64,000 nucleotides of DNA, taken from positions 186,001-250,000 of the forward strand of contig NZ_JADPQF010000004.1 in assembly GCF_015687155.1 (NCBI RefSeq), written 5' to 3'. The notes below the pieces were generated by a model. It was given only the letters and a program-made list of their open reading frames with translations, ran no database searches and was not told the DNA's origin. The position numbers were made by a program, and so were the translations under genes. This DNA comes from Aliikangiella sp. G2MR2-5. Its GTDB lineage: Bacteria; Pseudomonadota; Gammaproteobacteria; Enterobacterales; Kangiellaceae. Below, piece by piece: positions 28,113-36,727 of this stretch (positions are counted from its first letter, which is position 1; each line of letters begins with the position of its first letter).

Positions 28113-29606
28113 TTAATAAGAATCAGCCTTGCAGAAGCTATCTATAAACTCCTGGTGTGTTGGTAGATTTTCAAGTTCCATCTCAATCTTTTCCCTCATT
28201 TGGGCAAATACCTTTTCAAGTTGTGACTCTGGCATTAAGTCTACGATTGGATGATAACCGTTTGGCGTGATGCCCTGTCCCAACATTATCTGTTGCCAAG
28301 ATCGCTTACTGAACATATCTCCTTCCTTTTGTTCAATTCTTGACGTACGAGTAAATGTTTCGATCTTCTGTTTTAATGATTCTGGTATATCCATTTCCCT
28401 GCAATAAATCCAAAAGTCACTATCATCACGCTGGTTAAGATAGTAGTGCAATATTATAACATCTCGAACTCTCTGATATTCATTGTTAGTCTGACTGTTA
28501 TATTCGGTGCGCTCTTTGTGAAAGTTTTCTTTGCTCGGGAAAAGTTTCACAAATCTTTTGATACCTGTGTGAATAAGATGAAGGCTTGTTGATTCAAGGG
28601 GCTCCAAAAAGCCACTTGCCAACCCAATCGCCAGACAGTTATTCTTCCATGGCTCAACACGCATCCCTGTTTTAAATCTGATGACTCTAGGCTCAGTTAA
28701 TAAATCACCATCAATATTATCAACCAAAGTTTTTCTCGCTTCGTCATCATCCATAAACTTGCTGCTATAAACTATTCCATTTCCGACTCTATGCTGTAAT
28801 GGAATACACCACTGCCAACCGACTTTATGTGCAGTTGACCGCGTATATGGGATCGGTTGCTTAGTTGATGAGCTTTGAACGGCGATTGCACTATCCGCTG
28901 GAAGCCAATGACTCCAGTCTTCGTATTCGGACCCTAGAGTCTCTCCTATCAACAAGGATCTGAATCCAGTGCAATCAATAAAGAAATCGCCCGAAACTTC
29001 TTTTCCTGATTCCAAATTTAATTGCTTGATAAATCCTCGTTCATCTTTTTTTACATTAGTTATCTTACCTTCAACTCTCTCCACACCCCATTTTTCACTA
29101 AGCTCTCGCAAATATTTTGCGTATAAGCTTGCGTCAAAATGATATGCATAAGAGGTTTCATCACAAAACTTATTATCTTTTGACGCTAAGTAATTCAGAG
29201 AGAAATCCCAGAAGTCACTACTATCATATTTTTGTTTGTACTTTAGCCAGTAGTCAATAAAACTGGCATCAGAAAACTCACTACTTGCCGCAATACTATT
29301 TCCGACTCGACCAAAAGCGTGCATATAGCTATCGCCGACTTTACCCCAGTTATCAAACTGAATTCCGAGTTTGAAGGTACCTTTAGTGAACTTAAGAAAA
29401 TCAGCTTCATCAATACCCAGCATTCTATTAAAATTTTTAATTGCTGGAATCGTTGCTTCGCCAACACCGACAGTTCCAATCGCGTCAGATTCAACAAGAA
29501 TGATTTTAATTGCAGGACTAAATAGCTTCGATAGCATTGCAGCAGTCATCCATCCTGCACTACCTCCGCCGGCAATAACTAAAGACTTAATTTTGTTTGT
29601 ACTCAT
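28113..29606 (-). CDS. Flavin-dependent tryptophan halogenase
   Basis: A 497-aa member of the tryptophan halogenase family, starting at MSTNKIKSL. FAD motif GGGSAG at 13-18; GEATIP at 50-54; catalytic Lys79 in TFKLGIQFDNW (the same number as Lys79 in PrnA); WxWxIP at 264-269 (GWQWCIPL); catalytic Glu338 in FLEPLESTS (equivalent to Glu346 of PrnA). It should make hypohalous acid from FADH2 and O2 and guide it to an indole. A flavin reductase is not encoded nearby. It is divergent from the Trp-rich peptide gene (30010), so peptide tryptophans are the likely substrate; related peptidyl halogenases are known (MibH, SrpI). Free tryptophan cannot be excluded. Confidence 0.9.
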   Translation of the reverse strand: MSTNKIKSLVIAGGGSAGWMTAAMLSKLFSPAIKIILVESDAIGTVGVGEATIPAIKNFNRMLGIDEADFLKFTKGTFKLGIQFDNWGKVGDSYMHAFGRVGNSIAASSEFSDASFIDYWLKYKQKYDSSDFWDFSLNYLASKDNKFCDETSYAYHFDASLYAKYLRELSEKWGVERVEGKITNVKKDERGFIKQLNLESGKEVSGDFFIDCTGFRSLLIGETLGSEYEDWSHWLPADSAIAVQSSSTKQPIPYTRSTAHKVGWQWCIPLQHRVGNGIVYSSKFMDDDEARKTLVDNIDGDLLTEPRVIRFKTGMRVEPWKNNCLAIGLASGFLEPLESTSLHLIHTGIKRFVKLFPSKENFHKERTEYNSQTNNEYQRVRDVIILHYYLNQRDDSDFWIYCREMDIPESLKQKIETFTRTSRIEQKEGDMFSKRSWQQIMLGQGITPNGYHPIVDLMPESQLEKVFAQMREKIEMELENLPTHQEFIDSFCKADSY

Positions 29607-29767
29607 AATTCCATTGAACATTTGTTATTAATTTTGTCTGATTCTACACTTGCGACAAATTACATATCAATAAGTTTATCTCTCGTTTTGATTTGTTTGA
29701 TAACCAAAGCTATGCCGAAATACTTTAGCAAATTTTCAAATGAATTTTACTAGTAAATATTCACTAG

Positions 29768-29813
29768 AATCTCTTTGTTGAATATTTTTTCAATCTCTTT
29801 ATTGAATTTTTAT
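29768..29813. repeat. Imperfect 22-bp direct repeat in the AT-rich promoter region
   Basis: Two near-identical units that begin AATCTCTTTGTTGAAT (29768) and AATCTCTTTATTGAAT (29792) occur 24 bp apart, in the very AT-rich gap between the halogenase gene and the peptide gene. They could bind a regulator serving both. The rest of the 400-bp gap holds only very short frames. Confidence 0.45.
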
Positions 29814-29928
29814 TTAAATTATCATCGAATAAAAATTATTTTAATCTCCATTGTAGATATATTTTTTATTTAACGCTGGTAGGTATTTTTAATATCTCGA
29901 TAACAAATAATTGGGCAATTGTTGGCTG

Positions 29929-29980
29929 TTGATTAAATTATTTTTTTTGGTTTACACTACTCCTCCCTTGATTTAAGGGA
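29929..29980 (+). promoter_or_regulatory. Candidate promoter and 5' hairpin of the peptide gene
   Basis: TTGATT (29929-29934), 18 bp, then TACACT (29953-29958) is a fair sigma-70 match. A small stem follows at 29964-29980 (TCCCTT, five bases, AAGGGA). AAGGA at 29997-30001 lies eight bases before the peptide ATG. Confidence 0.4.
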
Positions 29981-30009
29981 TAACTAAATTAATAACAAGG
30001 AATATGTAA

Positions 30010-30162
30010 ATGAAAACTGAAACAGAAAATAAAGTAAATAAAGAGTTAGATCTAAACGACGTTGAGTTGATCACAAATGTTGAGACAAAAGCAGGCGTTT
30101 GGGAAACTCCTCCTGGTGAAGTTGACAAAAATGAGTGGTGGACTATCACTCGTAACTTCTAA
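30010..30162 (+). CDS. Putative RiPP precursor peptide, Trp-rich core
   Basis: A 50-aa peptide with a charged, Cys-free leader (MKTETENKVNKELDLNDVEL) of the Nif11/double-glycine style, L-D-L-x-D-V-E-L-I, then ETKAG at 25-29. The likely core begins at residue 30 with VWETPPGEV and ends EWWTITRNF. Three of its 21 residues are Trp (31, 43, 44), with four Thr and no Ser or Cys. An AG dipeptide before the core fits, less well than GG, a C39 peptidase site. The neighbours (Trp halogenase, C39 exporter, oxygenases, kinase) supply matching chemistry: Trp for halogenation, Thr for phosphorylation, and Asn, Pro or Arg for hydroxylation. No homologue is recalled. Confidence 0.75.
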   Translation: MKTETENKVNKELDLNDVELITNVETKAGVWETPPGEVDKNEWWTITRNF

Positions 30163-30683
30163 GAGGTAATTATAGATACGTTAGTTACTGTATCAATATT
30201 TACTTTTAAGGTCGGGAACTTTTATGGTTTTCGACCTGTAAGTTATGTTTTTGATAGATACAATTTTTGCTTTACTCCATTGTGCATTTAAAAATATATC
30301 AACGGAAGTTCTAATTTAGCGCGAGAATCACTTCAGAATCTTTAGAAGCTCACATCGTCGAGTTTGCTTGTAGTATTTTTTAAAAATCAAAACAGGTTTC
30401 GATGCGGAACTGGTGTGCGTAAGCGTGGATAGGCATTTTTATAAGGATATATTGTTTACCGGTTTAGTAAAAAATCTGGTTGCTAAGAAGTCCATGCGTA
30501 TTAGTAAATCATTCCAATATCATCTACGTAAAACATGAGTCGAAAGTTTTCGAATCAACACTGTGACTTCGTAAAGTAATAGCCAGTTTGATTGGATGTA
30601 TCATTGGAACGCTAGAGCGTGTGTTAAAAAAAATTGAAGTGCCTTAAAAGGGCATCTAGTAATATGATGAAATAGAATCAGGT
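30163..30683. other. Non-coding gap between the peptide gene and the export operon
   Basis: 520 bp with only frames below 25 codons. It holds the hairpin at 30209-30237 and, near its end, TGCCTTAAAAGGGCA (about 30642-30656). It may include a second promoter or RNA processing site. I see no second precursor gene. Confidence 0.5.
30209..30237 (+). terminator. Hairpin directly after the peptide gene
   Basis: AGGTCGGGAAC (30209-30219) pairs with GTTTTCGACCT (30227-30237) over 11 positions (two G-U) around TTTTATG. It is 47 bp after the peptide stop, with no T-run. A read-through terminator or RNase barrier here would let the peptide mRNA exceed the enzyme mRNA, as is usual in RiPP operons. Confidence 0.55.
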
Positions 30684-31907
30684 ATGAGTCTTAATGAAAA
30701 TCTAATCTTAAAAATTATTGTTCGAGTGACGATATTTATATCGTTGGCGCTATATATACTCTTGAGCTTTGTTCATGTGGATGACTATTCCAAGCCAATC
30801 AATGGCTTTGTTTCTACTAATCCATACCCATACAAAATAAAATCACAGGTATCGGCTGAAATTAAAGAACTTCCAGTCAAAGAGGGAAACAATGTTTTAG
30901 CTGATCAAATCTTGCTTCAACTTGATGACAACGCTTTGAAAATCGAACTTGATTCACTAAAAAAGAAAAAGGAATACTTAAATCAAAAAATAATCGGGTA
31001 CCTAGAGAAAAAAGAAATCTTAGCGGAAAGACTGATACTAAATAAAGAGTATGAAAAAAACCTGATAAAGAGATTAAGCTCCAAGAAATCTTTTGTCGAA
31101 AACAAGAAGGAACTCTCAGAAGTAAGTAAGTCATATGTTGGCTCGATTAAAGATGATGCGAAAAAGCTAATCCAGCAACTCGATAAAAATAATAAGCAGC
31201 TATTGTCAAAAGTAAAAGAGTTAGATATTCGAACTCAAGCACACAATGTTATTGAGAGAGGACTTTCCTATGAAAAAGAGAGAGCTTCAATACAATATGA
31301 AAACGAACTGGCTTCACTGGAATTTGCAGACAGCCAATACCAACTGGGAATAGAGAATCGTAATATTGACTATGAAATAAACCAGGTAAGCCAGGAGCTA
31401 CTTGATTTAAATAGTACCCTGGATGACGTTAAATCTAAAATTGAACAACTGAAAATAAAATTGACTCATACGACGGTACTAGCTCCTATTAGTGGAGTTA
31501 TAACTTCTGTAGAGCCTAGTGTACTAACCAGCAATACGATAACAGCTAATGAAACTTTAGTCACCCTGGTTCCCGAAGGCGCAAAACTAATTGGCGTGCT
31601 TGCACTGTCGGATGAGGACTATCGACAAATAAAAGTCGGGCAAAAAGTCAATCTGGAATTTTTTGCATGGAATCACTATAAGTACGGCATTCTAAAAGGA
31701 ACTGTAGAAAAGGTATCAGTCGGAAAGATTTCACATCCTGTCTCCGGGCGCTTAGGTCATTTTGCTGAAGTGAATCTCGATAATCGGTTAGATGTAGAAA
31801 TCGGGTATTCTTTCAGGGCAAGAGTTTTGTGGGAAAAAGTTCCTTTGTATAAATATATTCTTAAAAAAATGAATATTGATAACGAGAGTGAAAGCAGACG
31901 TGGTTAG
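30684..31907 (+). CDS. HlyD-family membrane fusion protein
   Basis: A 407-aa periplasmic adaptor. N-terminal anchor about 9-30 (KIIVRVTIFISLALYILLSF), lipoyl half-motif (VSAEIKELPVKEGNNVLADQ), a long coiled coil at about 90-265, second lipoyl half (LAPISGVITSVEP) and a beta-barrel domain. This is the layout of type I secretion adaptors for C39-peptidase exporters (CvaA, LcnD type). It joins the inner-membrane exporter to an outer-membrane channel, probably TolC, which is not in the window. It overlaps the exporter gene by 32 bp. Confidence 0.9.
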   Translation: MSLNENLILKIIVRVTIFISLALYILLSFVHVDDYSKPINGFVSTNPYPYKIKSQVSAEIKELPVKEGNNVLADQILLQLDDNALKIELDSLKKKKEYLNQKIIGYLEKKEILAERLILNKEYEKNLIKRLSSKKSFVENKKELSEVSKSYVGSIKDDAKKLIQQLDKNNKQLLSKVKELDIRTQAHNVIERGLSYEKERASIQYENELASLEFADSQYQLGIENRNIDYEINQVSQELLDLNSTLDDVKSKIEQLKIKLTHTTVLAPISGVITSVEPSVLTSNTITANETLVTLVPEGAKLIGVLALSDEDYRQIKVGQKVNLEFFAWNHYKYGILKGTVEKVSVGKISHPVSGRLGHFAEVNLDNRLDVEIGYSFRARVLWEKVPLYKYILKKMNIDNESESRRG

Positions 31908-34344
31908 TGACTTTTTTACACAAGAAAAGTACAACAGATATATTGACAGACAGTTGAGTACTAATGATTGCGCGATAAGCGTAATCAAGACCATTTTTAA
32001 TCTATTTAACATCAATGTTAAACGTCATGATATTCAACAGGAAATAACGCTAGACGAAGAAGGGGCAGATTTTGATTCAGTAAAGAGCTATCTGGCGTCC
32101 TTTGATGTATCAGGTAAATACAATATTCTCGATATCAATAAACAAGACCATAGTGATCTACTTCCTTGCATTGCGATGATAGAGAAGAGAAACAGGAATC
32201 ACTACGTCATCATAGAGAAGCAGAAAAAAAACAAGTTTCTTATATTAGATCCTGTTAGAGGTTCGTCCAAATGGATTAACAAAGAAGAGTTTTTTGGTGA
32301 CGTTAGTAGAATCAAGAGTTCTGTAAATGAAGAACTATCACTTGAATTAATGAAAAGTACAGTTCAAAAATATAGCGAAGAGCTTAAACTTGACTTCAAA
32401 TTAAGCGATTCAAAAAAGGACATAATAGATAGCTACAATAAAATACAATACTTAAAATGGTTGGAAGATACGGTTGGCTTTGAGTCCAAAGAGAAAAAAG
32501 CTGTTTTCCTGAAGAAAATACTTAGTGCAAATAATGGCTGTCTTCCTCCTAGATTTAAACATTTTGAGTTAGCAAAAGAAGATGTATTGCTTAAAGCGCC
32601 TATAGTCTTCTCCTATAAAAATAGTATTAAAGTAAATGATAAAATAGTTATGGAGCGTAACAGGGATATTCCCAGTTTTATCGCCCATATAACAAGATCT
32701 TCTTCAGAAGTATATCGTTCGTTAAAGCAGTTCACATTAGTAAGCATCTTTACAATCATGATTGCTACATTACTGCTGTTTGCGAACCAGGCTATTATAG
32801 ATGAAGTTAGCCCTGCTCAAAACATGTCAACCGTAATGGTTTTTCTTGTTGTTCTATTCTTTGTCAGGTTTTTCGAACTTCTCTTAAATGTTATTAGTAG
32901 TTTGTCCGAAATTGTTTTATCGAGGCGTTTAGATAGCTGGCTAGTAAAGCAGTATAACAACTCACTGTTGTATTATGACGTAGAGTCAATCTCCGCCTAT
33001 TCTAGAGGAGAGTTAGTTCAACGACTTAATGACTTGTTTAGAATAAAGAACGTAATCTTTATGTACTGCAATAACTATATTTTTAATATAGTTGTGTGTT
33101 TGCTCATTTCTTTAACCGTACTGTTTATTCATGCAAAAGTCTTTTATATAGTTTCATTGATTTGTGCTATTTACGCTGTTGCATTATATCTGACTGCGCC
33201 AAAGGTCAAAGAGCTAGAATCTAAAAAGTTTTCACAAAAAAGCTCGTTAATAACTGAGACTATGAATGTTATTGAAGGGCACGATATTATCAAGAAGAAC
33301 AAGCTTCAACCCGTATTTTCAGAGAGTAACGAATTTACTTTAAATAATTTTCTCGATTTACAAGCTAAGAGTCTTCTAATTTCAAAGTTATTCGTTCATA
33401 TTCCAAGGTTTATAGGTGTTTGTGGATATATAGCTGTTATTTGGATCTCTATGAATGAACATATTGAAGAGCAGCAACTATCTTTAGGCCAGGTATTTAC
33501 CTTGATGGTACTTAGTAACTATTTGATAAGCTCTCTGAGAGTTGTTTTGAATACGAAACTCCAACTGCAGGAGCAAACGGTTGTGATAGACCGTTTTCTG
33601 GATTTTATTTCAGGAGCTAACGGTTCGGATAATGTTCCTACATCAAATGTCGAGACTAATAATCTTGCCAGGATAGACTTTAATGACTTTAGTTATAAAG
33701 TATCTGACTCTAAGTTCAAGCTTTCGATTAAAAGACTATCGATTCAGGCCGGAGACAGAATTCTTCTCGATGGTTTGAATGGTAGTGGCAAGTCCACTTT
33801 CTTAAAAATATTGTCCGGTTCAATTACTCGAAACATAAATGGTGGTATTAGGTTTTTCTCAACAGACAATTCGCCTTTGAATGAACAGATCAGTAAAGAC
33901 CGAATTATGTTGTTTCGTGCAGAAGACAAAATATTTAACGAGTCAATTCAATTTAATATTAACTTCACTAATTCTGCGAATAACTCAGCGATATATCAGC
34001 TTATTAAAGAATTGGGAATGGACGACTTTATCTCGCCTCATAATAGAAGTTTAAACTCATGGTTAGAAGATAATGAAGATAGCCTTTCAACAGGGCAGAA
34101 AAGAAAAATTCTGGTTCTTCGGGCGCTTATGTCGGACGCTGATGTGCTGATATTCGATGAAATATTTAGAGGAATAGATCGGGGTTCTGTCCAAAAAATT
34201 GTCAACTACTTGAATAACATATCTAAACAAAAAATCGTTATCTACACGACACATGAAACTATTGAAAACCTAAAATTCAATAGAAACCTGCATATTAGTG
34301 ACGGAGAATTGGTTGAGAATGATGACGACACAGCAGCAATATAA
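31876..34344 (+). CDS. Peptidase-containing ABC exporter (C39 leader peptidase)
   Basis: An 822-aa protein. N-terminal C39 protease with the full triad: Cys32 (STNDCAIS), His109 (NRNHYVII) and Asp125 (ILDPVRG). A long linker (130-270), six membrane helices (about 290-560), then the nucleotide-binding domain with Walker A GLNGSGKSTFL, signature LSTGQKRK (for LSGGQ) and Walker B VLIFDE. Such PCAT proteins cut leaders after a small-residue pair and export the core. The peptide at 30010 is the obvious client. The TTG start is uncertain; GTG codons at 31888 and 31900 are alternatives. The end overlaps the kinase gene. Confidence 0.92.
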   Translation: MITRVKADVVSDFFTQEKYNRYIDRQLSTNDCAISVIKTIFNLFNINVKRHDIQQEITLDEEGADFDSVKSYLASFDVSGKYNILDINKQDHSDLLPCIAMIEKRNRNHYVIIEKQKKNKFLILDPVRGSSKWINKEEFFGDVSRIKSSVNEELSLELMKSTVQKYSEELKLDFKLSDSKKDIIDSYNKIQYLKWLEDTVGFESKEKKAVFLKKILSANNGCLPPRFKHFELAKEDVLLKAPIVFSYKNSIKVNDKIVMERNRDIPSFIAHITRSSSEVYRSLKQFTLVSIFTIMIATLLLFANQAIIDEVSPAQNMSTVMVFLVVLFFVRFFELLLNVISSLSEIVLSRRLDSWLVKQYNNSLLYYDVESISAYSRGELVQRLNDLFRIKNVIFMYCNNYIFNIVVCLLISLTVLFIHAKVFYIVSLICAIYAVALYLTAPKVKELESKKFSQKSSLITETMNVIEGHDIIKKNKLQPVFSESNEFTLNNFLDLQAKSLLISKLFVHIPRFIGVCGYIAVIWISMNEHIEEQQLSLGQVFTLMVLSNYLISSLRVVLNTKLQLQEQTVVIDRFLDFISGANGSDNVPTSNVETNNLARIDFNDFSYKVSDSKFKLSIKRLSIQAGDRILLDGLNGSGKSTFLKILSGSITRNINGGIRFFSTDNSPLNEQISKDRIMLFRAEDKIFNESIQFNINFTNSANNSAIYQLIKELGMDDFISPHNRSLNSWLEDNEDSLSTGQKRKILVLRALMSDADVLIFDEIFRGIDRGSVQKIVNYLNNISKQKIVIYTTHETIENLKFNRNLHISDGELVENDDDTAAI

Positions 34345-35488
34345 GTTGATAGAAAACACGTCTTTTACAAAGCAATCTGACGGTAAAGTTCATGTTCGAT
34401 GTCAACGGGAAAATCACGTTGTAAATTTTATGGTTAATGAAAATATTATGGAGTTTATGCAAGCATTTAGCGCTTATCAAACTGTTGCTCAAGTAGCGAG
34501 CAAACTTGAAGGCAAGGGTTTTAATTCAGAACAAGTCGTCAGTTTTTCTGAAAAAGTTTTTAGTAGTCCCCTGTCGCATTGCTTTAAACAAGGTTTGCAT
34601 TACACTCATCCAAAGAAGATATTGACACGTTTTGGCTTCAAGCTTAAGGATGTTTTTAGAAATAGTAGACTTGTTGCCGTTGTTAGTGCAGTAGATAGCA
34701 ACAATGAGGAAGTGGTTTTGAGGGTCGTAAAAGCCCCACGTGACGACAAGAATTTTGCTCGACAAGAGTCCAGACTAAATTTTGAATATCAGCTACTTTC
34801 TGAATTGCGAGAAATAGAAAATGTCATTGATGCCTATAAATTAGAAGATGATAGCTATGTTGCACTCGCTTACAAATATATAAACGGCACATCCTTGAAA
34901 GACTTTGTCAATAGAAGACATACCATTAAACAAAGAGTTGAGCTAGCGCTAGAGATAGTACGCACCTTTCGCGCTATTCACGAAAAGGGCTTTCTACATG
35001 GCGATATTCATCCGTCTAACATACTGATTGATGACTCAGGTAAACCAACTGTTATTGATTTTGACTGTGCTTACAAAATAGGCGGGCCAGTCGCTGATAG
35101 AATTGGCGGCGTACCTCATTTCTTTCCACCTGAAAATACTAATGAATCGTGGTTCGATCAAAGTAAATCGATTCCTATTAGCTATTATGGAGAGCTATAT
35201 CAAATAGGTCTAGTCGTTTACTACTGTCTAACAGGAAAATTACTTTTTGACAAGCCCGGCTATTCTGAGCTAATGGAAGCAATAAGTAATAATAGCTTTG
35301 AAGTGTTTAACCAAACTCCCGAAGGGGAATATATTGAGGAAAATATTCTCGAATTTATAAAGCAATGTGTTAGCAAGTCACCCGAAAAACGAGAACTAGC
35401 ATGTAACAAGCTGGACGAAGCACTCGCAGAAATGCTGGGAGTGAATTACAAGAATTATTTAAATGAGTGTCGGGTTGAACTTACATAA
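34319..35488 (+). CDS. Protein kinase-like enzyme with PqqD/RRE-like N-terminal region
   Basis: A 389-aa protein. Kinase-fold core about 100-385: Lys138 (RVVKAP), catalytic loop HGDIHPSN with Asp229 and Asn234, metal loop DFD at 247-249, and a PPE end to the activation segment. The invariant residues are all present, so it should transfer phosphate. Residues 8-85 (YKLIENTSF, then VNFMVNENIMEFMQAF and VAQVASKLEGKGFNSEQVV) have the strand-strand-three-helix pattern of PqqD-type leader-recognition domains; this is inference from pattern. It overlaps the exporter gene by 26 bp. There is no LanC cyclase domain, so it is not a class III/IV lanthipeptide synthetase. Confidence 0.78.
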   Translation: MMTTQQQYKLIENTSFTKQSDGKVHVRCQRENHVVNFMVNENIMEFMQAFSAYQTVAQVASKLEGKGFNSEQVVSFSEKVFSSPLSHCFKQGLHYTHPKKILTRFGFKLKDVFRNSRLVAVVSAVDSNNEEVVLRVVKAPRDDKNFARQESRLNFEYQLLSELREIENVIDAYKLEDDSYVALAYKYINGTSLKDFVNRRHTIKQRVELALEIVRTFRAIHEKGFLHGDIHPSNILIDDSGKPTVIDFDCAYKIGGPVADRIGGVPHFFPPENTNESWFDQSKSIPISYYGELYQIGLVVYYCLTGKLLFDKPGYSELMEAISNNSFEVFNQTPEGEYIEENILEFIKQCVSKSPEKRELACNKLDEALAEMLGVNYKNYLNECRVELT

Positions 35489-35517
35489 CCTTGTTGGAAA
35501 GCAAGAGGAACAGCATA

Positions 35518-36720
35518 ATGAATACTAGTGTTTTAGATATTTGCGCCAATGAGCAGTTCAAGGTTAACAGTTACGACAGCATTAGTGCGTCCGATACCAC
35601 ACCTTTTACTTATCTATTAGAGATGATCAGGAACGGAACATTTTTTAGTTGCTATTGGCAAAAAAGGAGTGTTCATATACGTAATGACTTTGAACTAACT
35701 CAAGCAGAGCATACACTTGATAGTTTGTTGAATATCGTTAGAAATAATAATATCTATTCCAGGGACTGTCGTATAGTTTATACCGGCAATGTATTACCTT
35801 TTGAGCAATTCGAGAAAGATGGTATCGCTTGTGTCGAAACAATTGAAAAACTTATTGAAAAAAATGCGACGCTCGTTTTCCGATACTTTGACAGATTTGA
35901 TGGTCGAGTAAAGAATCGTATTCAAAGCCTGAAAAACGGTTTGGAAAAACGCGTTCTTGCAACAACGCGCTCCAACTGCTACTACACGCCTCCAAATTCG
36001 AAAGGATTTGCTCCACATTGGGATTGTCACGATATTGTTGTCTATCAAGCATCTGGTAGCAAAAACTGGTCGCTCTGGAATAGCCCAGTCAAACTTCCGA
36101 ATAAATATCAGAACTTCAGTCACTATCCATATGAGCCGAAAGATGAAATTAAGCTCACTTTAAATGCAGGTGATATCCTGTTTTTGCCAAGAGGATGTAT
36201 TCATTCAGCAAGTACCAGTGATTCGTTATCGGTTCACTATTCATTTGGAATTAGAACTGTCGATTATAGTGATGTGGCAATGAAGTGGCTAAAGGAAGCT
36301 ATTTTTGACGATGAGCTATTCAGAGCCAGTCTAGAGTTCAGTGGTGAGAAAACTCTAGATCAGGTTAAGCAACAACTGGTTAATAAACTACTAGAGCACC
36401 CCATACTTCCTTCTATTTGCAATGCGAGCTCGGAACTACTCGGCAATAAAGAAATTCCTGCTCGAAGCAGCTTTGAACTCAAAATGGACTCTGTCCTTGT
36501 TAGAACAAACGTTGTTGCACATCTAGTAAAAGAGCAGAAAAGCCACTCTCTATTGACGCGCTATGATTCCATAACTATTCCAGAGTCGCTACTGGATATT
36601 GTTCAAAAGATAGTCAATGTTGATTCTATTTCACCGAGTGAAGTTGAGCTACCTACAAATGCCGCCTTAAAGCTATTTGAGAAGTTAGTAGAAGTAGGCT
36701 TGTTTGTTATTTCGGAGTAG
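35518..36720 (+). CDS. JmjC/cupin-like 2-oxoglutarate oxygenase (first copy)
   Basis: A 400-aa protein of the ribosomal-oxygenase (RoxA/YcfD-type) JmjC group. Iron ligands His167 and Asp169 (FAPHWDCHDIVVYQ) and His229 (LPRGCIHSA). The C-terminal winged-helix part ends in KLFEKLVEVGLFVI. RoxA-type enzymes hydroxylate Arg or His side chains in proteins, so peptide hydroxylation is likely here. ATG 35518 follows GAGGAA. The gene is in tandem between the kinase and phosphatase genes. Iron and 2-oxoglutarate use is inferred from the motif; ligand for 2-oxoglutarate is not identified. Confidence 0.85.
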   Translation: MNTSVLDICANEQFKVNSYDSISASDTTPFTYLLEMIRNGTFFSCYWQKRSVHIRNDFELTQAEHTLDSLLNIVRNNNIYSRDCRIVYTGNVLPFEQFEKDGIACVETIEKLIEKNATLVFRYFDRFDGRVKNRIQSLKNGLEKRVLATTRSNCYYTPPNSKGFAPHWDCHDIVVYQASGSKNWSLWNSPVKLPNKYQNFSHYPYEPKDEIKLTLNAGDILFLPRGCIHSASTSDSLSVHYSFGIRTVDYSDVAMKWLKEAIFDDELFRASLEFSGEKTLDQVKQQLVNKLLEHPILPSICNASSELLGNKEIPARSSFELKMDSVLVRTNVVAHLVKEQKSHSLLTRYDSITIPESLLDIVQKIVNVDSISPSEVELPTNAALKLFEKLVEVGLFVISE

Positions 36721-36727
36721 TGACGCT

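Noticed and set aside
34319-35488. Class III or IV lanthipeptide synthetase
   Set aside because: The protein is 389 aa with only a kinase fold; there is no lyase or LanC-type cyclase domain, and the precursor core has no Cys or Ser.
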